NCBI RefSeq assembly: GCF_000814845.2
Contig: NZ_CP010431.2
Location: 3,720,001-3,784,000 of the forward strand
Length of the DNA: 64,000 nucleotides
Source: Pandoraea sputorum
GTDB taxonomy: Bacteria; Pseudomonadota; Gammaproteobacteria; Burkholderiales; Burkholderiaceae
Reading direction: 5' to 3'
This document shows positions 44,664 through 54,979 of the stretch, in pieces. Within the stretch, counting starts at the first letter, position 1, and the number at the start of each line of letters is the position of its first letter. Made by a program: the position numbers and the translations under genes. The notes beneath the pieces were generated by a model. The model saw only the letters and a program-made list of their open reading frames with translations. It searched no databases and was not told the origin of the DNA.

Positions 44664-44784
44664 CGCAGTCTTGCCGAACGTCTTGCCGAAACCATGTCTT
44701 GCGGTAGACCGCGCCGCCAGCGTCGAAGCTGCTTGGCTGGGCCGGGCGGCGCGGGGAACATCACACTCGCATCGCTCGCGCGAA

Positions 44785-44802
44785 GCCCCGGAACGCCGGG
44801 GC
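44785..44802. repeat. Intercistronic hairpin between gsiB and gsiC
   Basis: GCCCCGG (44785-44791) pairs with CCGGGGC (44796-44802) around a 4-nt loop, 18 bp past the binding-protein stop. It probably stabilises the binding-protein message and reduces read-through into the permeases. Confidence 0.7.
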
Positions 44803-44819
44803 CCACACGCGCCACGCGA

Positions 44820-46379
44820 TTACTTCATCGAGATGTCGGTGAAGTTGAACGAACCGTCAGGCATCGTGTACACGCCGGTCAGGTTCTTGTTACGTGCGTA
44901 CAGCAGCTTTTCCGTCACGAGGAACGCCCAGGGCGCGTCGTTCCAGATCTTTTGTTGTGCGTCCGTGTACAGCTTCGTCTTCTCGGCACGGTCCGTCGTG
45001 AGCAGCGCCTTGTTGAAGTCCGCATCGACCGCATCGTTCTTGTAGTACGCCGTGTTGAACAGCTTCGGCGGGAACGATTCCGAGCCCAGCAGCGGGCGCA
45101 GCGCCCAGTCGGCTTCACCCGTCGACGACGACCAGCCCACGTAGTACATGCGCACCGGCGCCTTGTCAGGATCCGGTGCGGACTCGACCAGCTCGACACG
45201 CTGACCGGCTTCGAGCGCGCGCACTTGCGCCTTGATGCCGACCTGCGCCAGTTGCTGCTGCACGAACTGGATCACCTTCTGCGCCGTCGTGTACGTGTAG
45301 GCGGACCACAGCACGGTCTCGAAGCCGTTCGGATAACCGGCTTCCTTGAGCAGTTCCTTGGCCTTGGCCGGGTTGTACGGCCACGGGCCGGTCTTGGCCG
45401 CGTAGTCGACGCCGTTCGGCACCACACCGTCGGCCGGCGTGGCATAGCCTGAGAAGGCCACCTTCACCAGCGCTTCCTTGTTGATAGCGTAGTTGATGGC
45501 CTGACGCACACGCACGTCGTCAAACGGCTTTTGCTTCGTGTTGAAGCTCACGTAGCGCTGGATGATCGACGGACCGGCGATCACGTCCACCTTGCCGCCC
45601 GACTTCAGACCTTCGGCCTGCTCATACGGCACCGGGAAGGCAAAACCGGCTTCGCCCGTCTGCATCACAGCCGCGCGCGTGTTGTTGTCCACCACCGGCT
45701 TGAAGGTGATCGTGTCGACCTTCGGATAGCCCTTCTTCCAGTAGCCGTCGAACTTCTTCACCTTCACGTAATCGGTGCGGTTCCATTCGACGAATTCGAA
45801 CGGGCCGGTGCCGACCGGGTGCGAAGCGATGTCCTTACCGTACTTCTTGAGCGCTTCGGGCGAGATGATCACGGCCGACGGGTGTGCCAGCGTGTTGATG
45901 AACGGCGAGAACGGCTCCTTGAGCGTGAACTTCACCGTGTGCGCATCGACGGCTTCCGTCTTCGCGATTTCCTTGTACAGGTTGTAGCGCTTGAGCTTGT
46001 TTTCCGGGTTCGTCACGCGGTCGAAGTTCGCCTTCACGGCGGCGGCGTCGAAGGTCGTGCCGTCCTGGAACTTCACACCCGACTTGAGCTTGATCGTGTA
46101 GACGAGACCGTCCGGCGAGACCGTGTAGCTATCGGCCAGCACGTTGATGAGTTTCATGTCCTTGTCGAAACCGAACATGCCCTCGTAGAACGACTTGGCG
46201 ACGGCTTGCGACAGCGTGTCGTTCGCATCGTAAGGATCCATCGTCGTGAAGGTCGATTGCACGGCCATCACGACATCCTTGGCGGCGAACGCAGGGGTTG
46301 CACCGAATACGGCGGACGCAACAGCGACGGACGCGAGCGCGGTTTTCCAGCGAGCGCCCAACAAAACGTTTTTCGACAT
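44820..46379 (-). CDS. gsiB: Periplasmic glutathione/peptide-binding protein (SBP family 5)
   Basis: This 519-residue exported binding protein has a signal peptide (about residues 1-32, ending PAFA). The mature region holds the family-5 pattern: [36 protein letters not shown], and [27 protein letters not shown] precedes the ATG. The resemblance and neighbours fit GsiB, which binds glutathione; di- or tripeptides are the alternative. Confidence 0.9.
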   Translation of the reverse strand: MSKNVLLGARWKTALASVAVASAVFGATPAFAAKDVVMAVQSTFTTMDPYDANDTLSQAVAKSFYEGMFGFDKDMKLINVLADSYTVSPDGLVYTIKLKSGVKFQDGTTFDAAAVKANFDRVTNPENKLKRYNLYKEIAKTEAVDAHTVKFTLKEPFSPFINTLAHPSAVIISPEALKKYGKDIASHPVGTGPFEFVEWNRTDYVKVKKFDGYWKKGYPKVDTITFKPVVDNNTRAAVMQTGEAGFAFPVPYEQAEGLKSGGKVDVIAGPSIIQRYVSFNTKQKPFDDVRVRQAINYAINKEALVKVAFSGYATPADGVVPNGVDYAAKTGPWPYNPAKAKELLKEAGYPNGFETVLWSAYTYTTAQKVIQFVQQQLAQVGIKAQVRALEAGQRVELVESAPDPDKAPVRMYYVGWSSSTGEADWALRPLLGSESFPPKLFNTAYYKNDAVDADFNKALLTTDRAEKTKLYTDAQQKIWNDAPWAFLVTEKLLYARNKNLTGVYTMPDGSFNFTDISMK

Positions 46380-46555
46380 CTGTCTTTCTCCTTCTGGTCT
46401 GACGGGGTCGCCCCGGGCGAGTCGCAGGACTGCGCCACTTGGCGGGCATTATGGTGACAACATGAACTGCAAAAGGTACTGCCTGAAACTACCGGGAGCG
46501 AAGCCATCGCCCCCGGGGAAAACGGGTTCGGCTTACGACGTGCGCACCATGCGAA

Positions 46556-48442
46556 TCAGTAGGCACCCGCCACGCGATGGCGCGCGACAAAGTGCCCCGC
46601 GCCGACTTCGACCAGCGGCTGCACTTGCGGCTCGTCGCCCAGCGCGCGGATCGGGCTCGGAATCTCTTCCGTGAGCAGTTCGCGTTTGGCGTGACGACGC
46701 GCAGGATCGGCAATCGGCACTGCCGACATCAGCTTCTTCGTATATGGGTGTTGCGGGTTTTCGAAGATCGCGCGACGCGGGCCGATTTCGACGATCTGGC
46801 CGAGGAACATCACCGCCACGCGGTGGCTGATGCGCTCCACGACCGCCATGTCGTGCGAGATGAAAAGGAACGCAATGCCGAACTCCTTTTGCAGGTCGAG
46901 CATCAGGTTGATGATCTGGGCCTGCACGGAGACGTCAAGCGCCGAGACGGATTCGTCGGCGATCACGACCTTGGGTTTGAGCGCCAGTGCACGCGCGATG
47001 GCGATACGCTGACGCTGACCGCCCGAGAATTCATGCGGATAACGCTGGGCGTACTCGGCGGGCAGACCTACGCGCTCCAGCAATTCCGCCACGCGCTTTT
47101 CGGCTTCGGCACCGCTCGCCACACCATGCACCAGCAGCGGTTCCATGATCGAGAAGCCCACCGTCAGACGCGGATCGAGCGAGGCGAACGGGTCCTGGAA
47201 GATGAACTGGATATCGCGGCGCAGCGTCTGCAAGGCGCGGCCTGCGAGATCGTGAATCGGCTTGCCGCCGAACTCGATGGAGCCGCCCTGACTCGCGACC
47301 AGACGCAGCAGCGCACGGCCGGTCGTCGACTTGCCGCACCCCGATTCGCCCACGAGGCCCAGCGTTTCGCCGGGATACAGATCGAAACTCACTCGCTCGA
47401 CCGCGTGCACACGTTGCTTCACGCGGCCGAAGAAGCCCGACGGCACGTCGAAGCGCGCCACGAGATCCTTCACGCGCAGGATCGGACCGGCATCGGTCTT
47501 GACCGTCGGTTGCGGCGTTTCGGCTGCGGGCTTGGCGTCGGGCGGTGCGTCGTAGCGCAGCAGCGGGAAGCGTGCGGGCAGATCGGTGCCTTGCATCGAA
47601 CCGAGACGCGGCACGGCCGAGAGCAACGCCTGCGTGTAGCGCTCGCGCGGCGCGGCGAAGATCTCCGCCGACTTGCCTTCTTCGACCTTGTCACCGCGGT
47701 GCATGACCAGCACGCGATCGGCCACCTCGGCCACCACCCCCATGTCGTGCGTGATGAACACCACGCCCATGTGCATCTCGTCCTGCAACGCGCGAATCAG
47801 TTGCAGGATCTGCGCCTGAATGGTCACGTCGAGGGCGGTGGTCGGTTCGTCCGCGATCAGCAAACCCGGCTTGCACGAGAGCGCCATCGCGATCATCACC
47901 CGTTGACGCATACCCCCCGAGAGCTGGTGCGGGAAACGGCCGAGCACCCGGCGCGCTTCGGGGATGCGGACGAGTTCGAGCATGCGCAGGGCTTCGGCAC
48001 GCGCGGCGGCGGCATCTTTGCCCTGGTGCAGGCGAATCGACTCGGCGATCTGCTCGCCGACCGGGAACACCGGATTGAGCGACGTCATCGGCTCCTGGAA
48101 GATCATCGCCATGTCGGCACCCCGGATGCTGCGCATGGTGTGACCGCTTGCACGCGTGAGGTCGACCAGCTTGCCGTTGCGGCGGCGCATGATCATCGTG
48201 CCCTGCGTGATGCGTCCGCCGCCGTTTTCCACGAGACGCATGGCGGCCAGCGACGTCACGGACTTGCCGGAGCCGGATTCGCCGACGATGGCGAGCGTCT
48301 CGCCCCGGTCGACATGGAAGGACAGGTCGCGCACGGCCGTGACCACGCGCTCGGAGGTCGCGAACTGCACGGAGATGCCGCTCACGTCGAGCACACGCTC
48401 GTCGGGCAACGAAATGGTTGGGGTTGTCTTACGCTCAGCCAC
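46556..48442 (-). CDS. gsiA: Fused double ABC ATPase (GsiA-like)
   Basis: This 628-residue protein contains two complete ATPase domains: Walker A GESGSGKS near residue 55 and GESGCGKS near 365, with signatures LSGGMRQR and FSGGQRQR. Each domain ends with the OppD/OppF-type C-terminal extension. Fusion of the two ATPases is a hallmark of GsiA. The start is a GTG with GAGG six bases upstream. It follows iaaA and precedes gsiB, as in E. coli iaaA-gsiABCD. Confidence 0.93.
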   Translation of the reverse strand: MAERKTTPTISLPDERVLDVSGISVQFATSERVVTAVRDLSFHVDRGETLAIVGESGSGKSVTSLAAMRLVENGGGRITQGTMIMRRRNGKLVDLTRASGHTMRSIRGADMAMIFQEPMTSLNPVFPVGEQIAESIRLHQGKDAAAARAEALRMLELVRIPEARRVLGRFPHQLSGGMRQRVMIAMALSCKPGLLIADEPTTALDVTIQAQILQLIRALQDEMHMGVVFITHDMGVVAEVADRVLVMHRGDKVEEGKSAEIFAAPRERYTQALLSAVPRLGSMQGTDLPARFPLLRYDAPPDAKPAAETPQPTVKTDAGPILRVKDLVARFDVPSGFFGRVKQRVHAVERVSFDLYPGETLGLVGESGCGKSTTGRALLRLVASQGGSIEFGGKPIHDLAGRALQTLRRDIQFIFQDPFASLDPRLTVGFSIMEPLLVHGVASGAEAEKRVAELLERVGLPAEYAQRYPHEFSGGQRQRIAIARALALKPKVVIADESVSALDVSVQAQIINLMLDLQKEFGIAFLFISHDMAVVERISHRVAVMFLGQIVEIGPRRAIFENPQHPYTKKLMSAVPIADPARRHAKRELLTEEIPSPIRALGDEPQVQPLVEVGAGHFVARHRVAGAY

Positions 48443-48553
48443 GCCTGTCCTCGCTAATCTTCACTTGCCGAATCTGTTGCCAAGGGCGTTGCCGTCTCCG
48501 GTCCCGCCCTGTCCGGCCCGCCGTCCTGAGACGTCAGGCGATATTCATGGACG

Positions 48554-49510
48554 TTATTCGTGAATGGCCGTCACCGGCGTCTCGCCGACACGGGCCACGC
48601 CGCGATACATCCCTTCCGTGTTGAACGGCAGCGCCACGTTGCCCTGTGCGTCCACGGCAATCAGACCGCCTCGACCGTCCACGCGCGGCAGGCGCTCGCG
48701 AATGACGCGCTCGGCGGCATCGGCCAGTGACAGGCCCGCATAGGCCATCAGCGCCCCCACTTCGTAACACGCGACGGCGCGAATGAACGCCTCGCCAGTG
48801 CCCGTCGCCGAAACGGCGGCCGTGGCGTCGTTTGCGTAACAGCCCGCGCCGATCAGCGGCGAATCGCCCACACGGCCAATGGCCTTGTTCGTCATGCCGC
48901 CGGTCGAGGTCGCCGCCGCCACATGGCCGTGCATGTCACAGGCGACTGCGCCGACCGTGCCGAACTTCGTGTCCGGATCGATGGGCTCTTTCTTGAGTGG
49001 CATGTCGTGATCGAGCGACACGGCAGCACTCGCCAGCGCGCGCTGCAACTGGGCGTAGCGCGCCTCGGTAAAGAAGTACTCGGGATCGACCAGTTCTGCC
49101 CCGTTCGCCGCAGCGAAGGCTTCTGCCCCCTCGCCCACGAGCAGCACGTGCGGGCTGCGCTCCAGCACCGAGCGGGCAGCCAGAATCGGGTTGCGCACAC
49201 GGTGAACGCAGGCGATGGCGCCGGCGTCGAGCGTCGTGCCGTTCATGATCGCAGCGTCGAGTTCGTGGGTGCCTTCATGGGTGAAGACTGCACCACGTCC
49301 GGCATTGAAGCGCGGGCAATCTTCGAGGTGCTGCACGGCTACGGTGACCGCGTCGAGCGCCGAGCCACCCGCCGCCAGGACGGCCTGACCGGCGCGCAGC
49401 ACGTCGGCCAGAGCCTCGTGATATGCCTTGAGTTCTTCGGGCGACGTGTCGCGGCTGATCGTTCCGGCACCGCCGTGAATGGCGATGACGGCGCGTTGGG
49501 CGTGGCTCAT
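48554..49510 (-). CDS. iaaA: Isoaspartyl peptidase / L-asparaginase (Ntn-hydrolase)
   Basis: A 318-residue precursor cleaves itself before Thr185 in FGTVGAVACD to give the active alpha and beta chains. The substrate-binding motif GRVGDSPLIGAG and the N-terminal IAIHGGAGTI are typical. It hydrolyses isoaspartyl dipeptides and asparagine. Its start overlaps the stop of the RpiR-type regulator by four bases. A longer upstream frame is a shadow. In E. coli it is likewise the first gene of the gsi cluster. Confidence 0.93.
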   Translation of the reverse strand: MSHAQRAVIAIHGGAGTISRDTSPEELKAYHEALADVLRAGQAVLAAGGSALDAVTVAVQHLEDCPRFNAGRGAVFTHEGTHELDAAIMNGTTLDAGAIACVHRVRNPILAARSVLERSPHVLLVGEGAEAFAAANGAELVDPEYFFTEARYAQLQRALASAAVSLDHDMPLKKEPIDPDTKFGTVGAVACDMHGHVAAATSTGGMTNKAIGRVGDSPLIGAGCYANDATAAVSATGTGEAFIRAVACYEVGALMAYAGLSLADAAERVIRERLPRVDGRGGLIAVDAQGNVALPFNTEGMYRGVARVGETPVTAIHE

Positions 49511-50679
49511 GATGCGTTGTCCTTTCTGTCCAGACTGACGGGCGTCGCGCTGGACGCAGTGCTGGCATGACTCGAATGTCGGGGTGCGGTCTGATGGACG
49601 GGATTCGGTGCGCCCTGCGTGCTGGGCGTCGCCGCAGCGGCGGCGTTCGACAGCGACTTCACGGCGACGGTGGCAGTGGTGGCAGCGGTGGCCGTAGCGG
49701 CAGTGGTCGCGACGCGTCCCACGACAGGCGACGGCGCTCTGGCCACCGCTCTTGCCACATTGGCGGGCGCGTTCGACGGACTCTGTGACGCCGAGTCGAT
49801 CCACGGTAGCAGGAAATCTGTCAGCTCGGTGGCTCGGTCCACGGCGTGTTTCGCGCGTTGCGCGACGGCGTCGCAAATGGCATCGATCATCGCCAGCACG
49901 CTCGCTTCGGAGTTGCTGGACAGACGCGGCTTGCTACGCACGAAGAGGACGATATCGCCCAGCGGTGCCAGCGGCGACGTCGGACTGTCCGTGAGCACCA
50001 TCACCGACACACCGCGCCCGCGCAGGCGACGGCACAGTGTCACGGTATCTGAGACGTAGCGCGGGAAGCCGAGCGCGATCACCAGATCGCCCTCGCGCAA
50101 TTTGAAGAGCTGACGCGCGGCATGCGTCGATCCGCCTGCGCCGACGACCGACTGCACATTTTCACAATAAGGATCGAGACCGTGATGCAGCAGACCGGCG
50201 AGATAACCGCTCGCCCCTAGTCCCAGCACGTAAATACGGTGCGCTTGCAGAATCGACTCGATGGCGCGCTCACACGTACCTGCGTCGAGCGCGCGACGGG
50301 TCCAGTCCAGATTCTCGATGGCCTGCGCAAGCGATGCTGCCATCACGTCCGCGCTGTCGCTCGCCTGGGCCTTGCTCGTGCGAAGGCTTTCGATGGGGGC
50401 CAGCGTCGCCTCGTAGCCGCGAACCATGGCCGCACGGCATTGCGGGTAGCCGTCGAAGCCGAGCGCGCGCGCGAAACGATTGACGGTCGCGAGCGACACG
50501 CCAACGGCGTCGGCAAATTCGTCGATGCGCATGGTCGCGGCCCGAAACGTATTGTCGAGCACGAACGCCGCCATGCGCTGCTGCGCGGGCGTCAGTTCGG
50601 GCATGGCTCGCACGATGCGCTCAGTGAGCGGCAAGTCGGCGGGCAACGAATCGGCGTCGATCATGAAAATGAATTGCAT
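49507..50679 (-). CDS. MurR/RpiR-family regulator with SIS domain and low-complexity tail
   Basis: The protein has 390 residues. Residues about 20-95 are the RpiR helix-turn-helix (MRIDEFADAVGVSLATVNRF), and about 130-280 the SIS sugar-phosphate-binding domain (IYVLGLGASGYLAGLLHHGL). From about residue 297 to the end is an Ala/Thr/Ser/Val-rich tail of about 94 residues that normal RpiR proteins of about 290 residues lack. It is the first gene of the peptide-salvage operon and overlaps iaaA by four bases, so it probably regulates its own operon. The ligand may be a cell-wall-derived amino sugar. Confidence 0.88.
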   Translation of the reverse strand: MQFIFMIDADSLPADLPLTERIVRAMPELTPAQQRMAAFVLDNTFRAATMRIDEFADAVGVSLATVNRFARALGFDGYPQCRAAMVRGYEATLAPIESLRTSKAQASDSADVMAASLAQAIENLDWTRRALDAGTCERAIESILQAHRIYVLGLGASGYLAGLLHHGLDPYCENVQSVVGAGGSTHAARQLFKLREGDLVIALGFPRYVSDTVTLCRRLRGRGVSVMVLTDSPTSPLAPLGDIVLFVRSKPRLSSNSEASVLAMIDAICDAVAQRAKHAVDRATELTDFLLPWIDSASQSPSNAPANVARAVARAPSPVVGRVATTAATATAATTATVAVKSLSNAAAAATPSTQGAPNPVHQTAPRHSSHASTASSATPVSLDRKDNAS

Positions 50680-51340
50680 CCATCCTTCGGAGTGAAGGAA
50701 AGTATATTTTCATCGACACCCCGTCAAAAGAAAAAAAATAGTTCAAATGCAGCCAATCGAGCTTCCAACGCTGATGTATTTCCTCTTCTCAGCCCGCAAA
50801 CCCTGTCAAAACAAGGGGGCACGACCTCCGTCATACGTAAAAAGCGGGCATACTAGGGGAAACCCGAATGCACGAACTTGCCGGCGGCTTTGCAATCCGA
50901 CGCTGAAGTACGGTTTCACTGCGCACGGCGCTTGAGCGTCGCGCAGCGTCACTCAGATATCGCTTCGATATCACTCAATCGTCAGGTAACAGATTCACAG
51001 GACAGTCACTGGACCGCCTGGGGAGGCCAGGTCGGAGGCGAGTCGTAACGTGCGGTAAACATGGCGTAGTCACGGGCTTACATTCGCCCGTTACTGTGAT
51101 CGAACGAATCGTGCCGATGTCGTTGACGAGGGTGGTGAACGCCTGGGACGCGGGATCGGATCGGTTGGATCGGGCGGATCTGTTGGGACGATCGGGCTGG
51201 ACGAGAGGATGTCGCGGGGCCGATCGGGTCGGTCGAGTCAGTCGGCCCTTTCGATTCGGGCATCCGGCCAATCACAGATTCACAGCGTCGCAACATCGAT
51301 TACGCCGACGTGAAAGCTATACGCCTCAAGGAGCATGACC
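50680..51340. other. Intergenic region upstream of the RpiR-type gene
   Basis: About 660 bp contain no convincing gene. The first 80 bp are AT-rich and likely hold the operon promoter. The stretch 51153-51234 is full of GATCGG-like hexamers. Nothing else stands out. Confidence 0.5.
51153..51234. repeat. Degenerate GATCGG-rich repeat
   Basis: Short units such as GATCGG, TTGGATCGGG, GACGATCGGG and CCGATCGGGTCGG recur irregularly over 80 bp. They lie in non-coding DNA between the RpiR gene and the 91-aa gene. Confidence 0.55.
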
Positions 51341-51616
51341 ATGCTGAGTCCGCATGAAATCGCTACGCTGTTGCTGGCGGCCGCATCCCTGGGCCCCATC
51401 GATGCCGATGCGCTCGAACCACCCGACCTCGCCGCGCTGGAGCAAGCGCGCCTGGTGCATGTGGCGGTGGATGAGGGACAAACGAAAGTGAGCGTGACCG
51501 AAGACGGCCACAGAGTGTTGCGTCGTCTTGGATTGGAACGGGTGCCGCAGGCAGCCGCATCGCTGCCTGCGCACACGAACGCGGATGCGTCAGAGCATCG
51601 CGAAGAACAGGCTTAA
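51341..51616 (+). CDS. Small hypothetical protein, possibly winged-helix
   Basis: A 91-residue soluble protein has an N-terminal helical part (MLSPHEIATLLLAAASLGPI) followed by a beta-like stretch TKVSVTEDGHRVLRRLGLE. Together these resemble a small winged-helix domain. AAGGAG lies seven bases before the second ATG (51341), which is taken as the start rather than the ATG two codons earlier. It overlaps the end of the convergent yggT by 27 bp. I do not recognise the family. Confidence 0.6.
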   Translation: MLSPHEIATLLLAAASLGPIDADALEPPDLAALEQARLVHVAVDEGQTKVSVTEDGHRVLRRLGLERVPQAAASLPAHTNADASEHREEQA

Positions 51617-52147
51617 GCGCGCCAGGACGATCAGCAGAATCTGCATCAGCAGGAACAGCGCCAGCGGCGAGAGATCGAAGCCGCCGACCATCGGAATGAC
51701 GCGGCGAAGCGGGCGCAGCAGCGGATCAAGCAAGTGCTGGAGAATCGGCATCGCCGTGGCACGCGGATTGACCCACGACAGCACGGCCATCAGCAGCGTG
51801 AGCCACATCACCAGATTCGCGCCCCACTTGGCGACGAGCACCAGCGCCACCAGCAAGCCACGCGGGAACACCGTGACCGGCGACACCCCCACCACAGCCG
51901 TGATCAGCACCAGATAAAGGATCGCCGCGATCCACGCGCCGATCACGCACGCCCAGTCGATCCCCCCAACGCCCGGCACGACACGCCGCAGCGGCAACAC
52001 GATCCAGTTGGTGAACTGGAACACGCCTTGAGAGAGCGGATTGCGCGGCGGCAACCGCGTCGCCTGCATCCACACACGCAAAAGCAATAAAGCGCCGAAT
52101 AGCGAGAAAACAAGGTCTAGCAGCAGACGGGCGATTTCGACGAGCAT
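51590..52147 (-). CDS. yggT: YggT-family membrane protein
   Basis: This 185-residue protein carries two YggT repeats, each with two hydrophobic helices and the motif PLRRVVPGVGGIDW in the first or PLRRVIPMVGGFDLSPL in the second. The ATG at 52147 has GGAG just upstream; the frame continues 14 codons further up. YggT proteins have been linked to osmotic tolerance and to membrane-associated cell-division functions. It lies 64 bp after the hydroxyisobutyryl-CoA hydrolase gene. Confidence 0.9.
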   Translation of the reverse strand: MLVEIARLLLDLVFSLFGALLLLRVWMQATRLPPRNPLSQGVFQFTNWIVLPLRRVVPGVGGIDWACVIGAWIAAILYLVLITAVVGVSPVTVFPRGLLVALVLVAKWGANLVMWLTLLMAVLSWVNPRATAMPILQHLLDPLLRPLRRVIPMVGGFDLSPLALFLLMQILLIVLARLSLFFAML

Positions 52148-52211
52148 CTGGACTCCAACGGATTGTGCGGTCCCCCGCAAAACCGGCATTGTCGCATGCG
52201 TTTGCCCGAGT

Positions 52212-53351
52212 TCAATCCCTGCCTAACGCATTCAGTGGATGCTGCCCGTCCGGCCACGGTGAAACGAAGAAGGCATCCACCTCGGTCGTCGGCACGTCGT
52301 CCAATGTGGCGAAGCGCCAACGGGGTTGCTTGTCCTTGTCGATCAACAGCGCACGGACGCCCTCGACGAAATCGCCGGACGCGAATGCGTGATAGCCGAG
52401 CACCAGTTCCGTCCGGAATGCGTCAGCCAGATCGAGACGTCGTCCCTTCTGCAATTGGCGGTCGGTGACGCACAGACTGAGCGGCGAGCGTTGGCGAAGC
52501 AACGCCAGTGTCTCCGCCGACCAAGGGTTGTCGGTGTCGGCCGTGAGCGACGCCACGATGCCCGGCACGTCAAGGGCACTGAAATGCCTGTCGAGCGCCG
52601 CTCTCGCGCCAGCAAGCGACGCGGCGTCAGACGACGTACGCCCCAGCGGCAAAATGGCGGCGCGCAGACGCGCGAGTAACGCGTCGTTGCCGGAATCTGA
52701 GGCGTTCGGGTCGTCCTTGGCCCATTCGAACTTCAGCAGCACCTCGCGCAGTTGCGCCAGGGCATCGCCTTCGAGCCAGACATCGGCGAGTCCACAGTAG
52801 AGCGTATCGGCCGCCGCAATGGTCGCACCGGTCAGGCCGAGATAGCGCGCAAGCGTCGGCGCGAGATGCCCGAGGAACCAACTCGCGCCGACGTCCGGGA
52901 ACAACCCGATGGCCGTCTCCGGCATCGCGAGCTTTGTTCTGTCGGTCACAATGCGCAGCGCCGCCCCCTGCGCGACTCCCATGCCACCGCCCATGACGAT
53001 GCCGTCGAGCAAGGCGATATATGGCTTCGGATATCGGTGAATCAGATAGTCGAGCTGGTACTCGTCGACGAAGAACGCCTGATGCGCGTCAGCATTGCTC
53101 ACCCGGCTGTCGTATAGCGCGCGGACATCGCCGCCAGCGCAGAACGCCTTCTCCCCCGCCCCTTCGATCAGCACCGCACGCACCGTGGTGTCGTCTTTCC
53201 ACGCCATCAGCTGTCGCCACATGGCGCCCACCATACCGTGGGTGATGGCGTTCAGCGCCTTCGGCCGGTTGAGCGTGATCACACCGAACCCGTTGATCAC
53301 GTCGAACAACACTTCGTCTTGCGCCTCGACAGCGCCATCGTGCAGATTCAC
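52212..53351 (-). CDS. 3-hydroxyisobutyryl-CoA hydrolase
   Basis: This 379-residue protein of the enoyl-CoA hydratase/isomerase superfamily has the HIBCH pattern. It includes GVITLNRPKALNAITHGMV, the oxyanion-hole segments FCAGGDVRALY and IVMGGGMGVAQGA, and the catalytic acidic region PETAIGLFPDVGASWFL. The C-terminal extension past 300 residues distinguishes it from ordinary hydratases. The start is a GTG preceded by GGAGGAGGG. It removes CoA from 3-hydroxyisobutyryl-CoA in valine breakdown, and lies 12 bp behind an acyl-CoA dehydrogenase. Confidence 0.92.
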   Translation of the reverse strand: MNLHDGAVEAQDEVLFDVINGFGVITLNRPKALNAITHGMVGAMWRQLMAWKDDTTVRAVLIEGAGEKAFCAGGDVRALYDSRVSNADAHQAFFVDEYQLDYLIHRYPKPYIALLDGIVMGGGMGVAQGAALRIVTDRTKLAMPETAIGLFPDVGASWFLGHLAPTLARYLGLTGATIAAADTLYCGLADVWLEGDALAQLREVLLKFEWAKDDPNASDSGNDALLARLRAAILPLGRTSSDAASLAGARAALDRHFSALDVPGIVASLTADTDNPWSAETLALLRQRSPLSLCVTDRQLQKGRRLDLADAFRTELVLGYHAFASGDFVEGVRALLIDKDKQPRWRFATLDDVPTTEVDAFFVSPWPDGQHPLNALGRD

Positions 53352-53363
53352 TTGCCCTCCTCC

Positions 53364-54497
53364 TCAATCCAGTGCGCGGGCGATCACCTGCCGCTGAACT
53401 TCGCTGGTGCCTTCGTAGATTTGCGTGATGCGGGCATCGCGATAGAAGCGCTCGACCGGATAATCCTCCAGATACCCATAGCCGCCGTGAATCTGAATGG
53501 CATGCGTGCACACCCACTCAGCCAGTTCCGATGCGAAGAGCTTTGCCTGCGACGCCTCCGTCAGGCAGGGCAAGCCCTGAGTGCGCAGGGCCGCAGCGTG
53601 CAGGATCAGGAAGCGCGCCGCGTTGATGCGTGTCGTCATGTCGGCCAGCATGTTGGCAATACTCTGATGCTCGCGAATCGGCTTGCCAAATTGCTGACGC
53701 TCGTTCGCATATTGCAGCGCCGCCTCGAACGCGGCGCGCGCCACGCCCAGCGCCAGCGCCGCGATCCCAATGCGCCCGCCCTCAAGGTTTGACAACGCGA
53801 TCTTCAGCCCCTGCCCCGGCTCGCCCAGCATGGCGTCCTCGCCGACCTCGCAGTCGACCAGCGTGATCGGGCAGGTGTCCGACGCGCGAATGCCCAGCTT
53901 GTGCTCGGGACGCCCGACCTCGAATCCCTTCGTATCGGTCGGCACGATGAAGGCCGAGATGCCACGCTTACCCGCCGCCGGATCGGTGACCGCGAACACG
54001 ATGGCCACTGCCGCGCGCTTGCCGTTCGTCACGAACTGCTTGTTGCCGTTGAGCACCCACTTGTCGCCCCGACGCTCGGCACGCGTCTTCAGATTGCTCG
54101 CGTCCGACCCGGCTTGCGGCTCGGTGAGACAGAACGCCCCGATCTTGCGGCCTGCTGCCAGATCCGGCAGCCAGCGCTCGCGCTGGGCGTCGTTACCGAA
54201 CTTCAGGATCGGCGCACAGCCGACCGAGTTGTGCACGGACATCATTGTGGCCGTGGAAGCGCAACCCGCCGCAATTTCCTCCATCGCCAGCGCGTACGCC
54301 GTGTAATCGGTGTACGACCCGCCGTACTGCTCCGGCACCATCATGCCGAGCAGGCCAAGCTCGCCCATCTGCGCAACCATCGCGTCGGGTAACGCACATT
54401 CCCGGTCCCATTGGGCTGCATTCGGCGCAAGTTGCTCACTGGAAAACGCACGCGCCATATCGCGAATCATGCGTTGATCTTCGGTATAGAAATCCAT
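53364..54497 (-). CDS. Acyl-CoA dehydrogenase (short/branched chain)
   Basis: A 377-residue FAD enzyme. The motifs are [15 protein letters not shown] (flavin/substrate), [18 protein letters not shown], the [12 protein letters not shown] helix, and the catalytic Glu in the C-terminal [14 protein letters not shown]. Its place before HIBCH suggests isobutyryl-CoA or 2-methylbutyryl-CoA as substrate. AGGAGAC precedes the ATG. Direct repeats just upstream (54519-54549) may bind its regulator. Confidence 0.92.
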   Translation of the reverse strand: MDFYTEDQRMIRDMARAFSSEQLAPNAAQWDRECALPDAMVAQMGELGLLGMMVPEQYGGSYTDYTAYALAMEEIAAGCASTATMMSVHNSVGCAPILKFGNDAQRERWLPDLAAGRKIGAFCLTEPQAGSDASNLKTRAERRGDKWVLNGNKQFVTNGKRAAVAIVFAVTDPAAGKRGISAFIVPTDTKGFEVGRPEHKLGIRASDTCPITLVDCEVGEDAMLGEPGQGLKIALSNLEGGRIGIAALALGVARAAFEAALQYANERQQFGKPIREHQSIANMLADMTTRINAARFLILHAAALRTQGLPCLTEASQAKLFASELAEWVCTHAIQIHGGYGYLEDYPVERFYRDARITQIYEGTSEVQRQVIARALD

Positions 54498-54518
54498 GCT
54501 CTGTCTCCTGCGCCGTGA

Positions 54519-54549
54519 CGTTATCGGAACGTTATCGGAACGTAACCGG
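54519..54549. promoter_or_regulatory. Direct repeats upstream of the acyl-CoA dehydrogenase gene
   Basis: CGTTATCGGAA occurs twice head to tail (54519-54529 and 54530-54540), followed by CGTAACCGG. They lie 22-52 bp upstream of the start, within the 482-bp divergent region. They could be a regulator site or a small tandem duplication. The rest of 54550-54979 shows no gene. Confidence 0.5.
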
Positions 54550-54979
54550 TGAAAATCGCGTTTAAGAATCGTCGAGGTCTTTCGCCTGTCAATAGGTCCA
54601 GTGTAGGGATCGCGCCCCGTTGGCACCATAGCCAAAAACGGCAAATTGGATGAGCGGAATTGCCATCGGAATCGTCTGTATTGGGCTCAGGACAAACCCT
54701 CATGGCCGCAAGGATTCGCCGCAAGCCCTGTCGGACAACGACCAGGGTACGCCTGACGCGAGGCGATATCCCCTGTTTGCGGAGTGGATAAATCCCTCAC
54801 GAACTCTGACCCGATTGGACATTGCCTGCCGCCGACGCCACCCATTACGATGAATTTCCCCTTGCCCGCGAGCGTCGCCCCCGAGAACAGACGGTGCCGC
54901 GGGCGGTCGGCGAAGCGCTTAGAGGTCACTGCATCGTATGCGCGCTTGCCGACCGGCATCGGACTTCAGGAGACAACCC

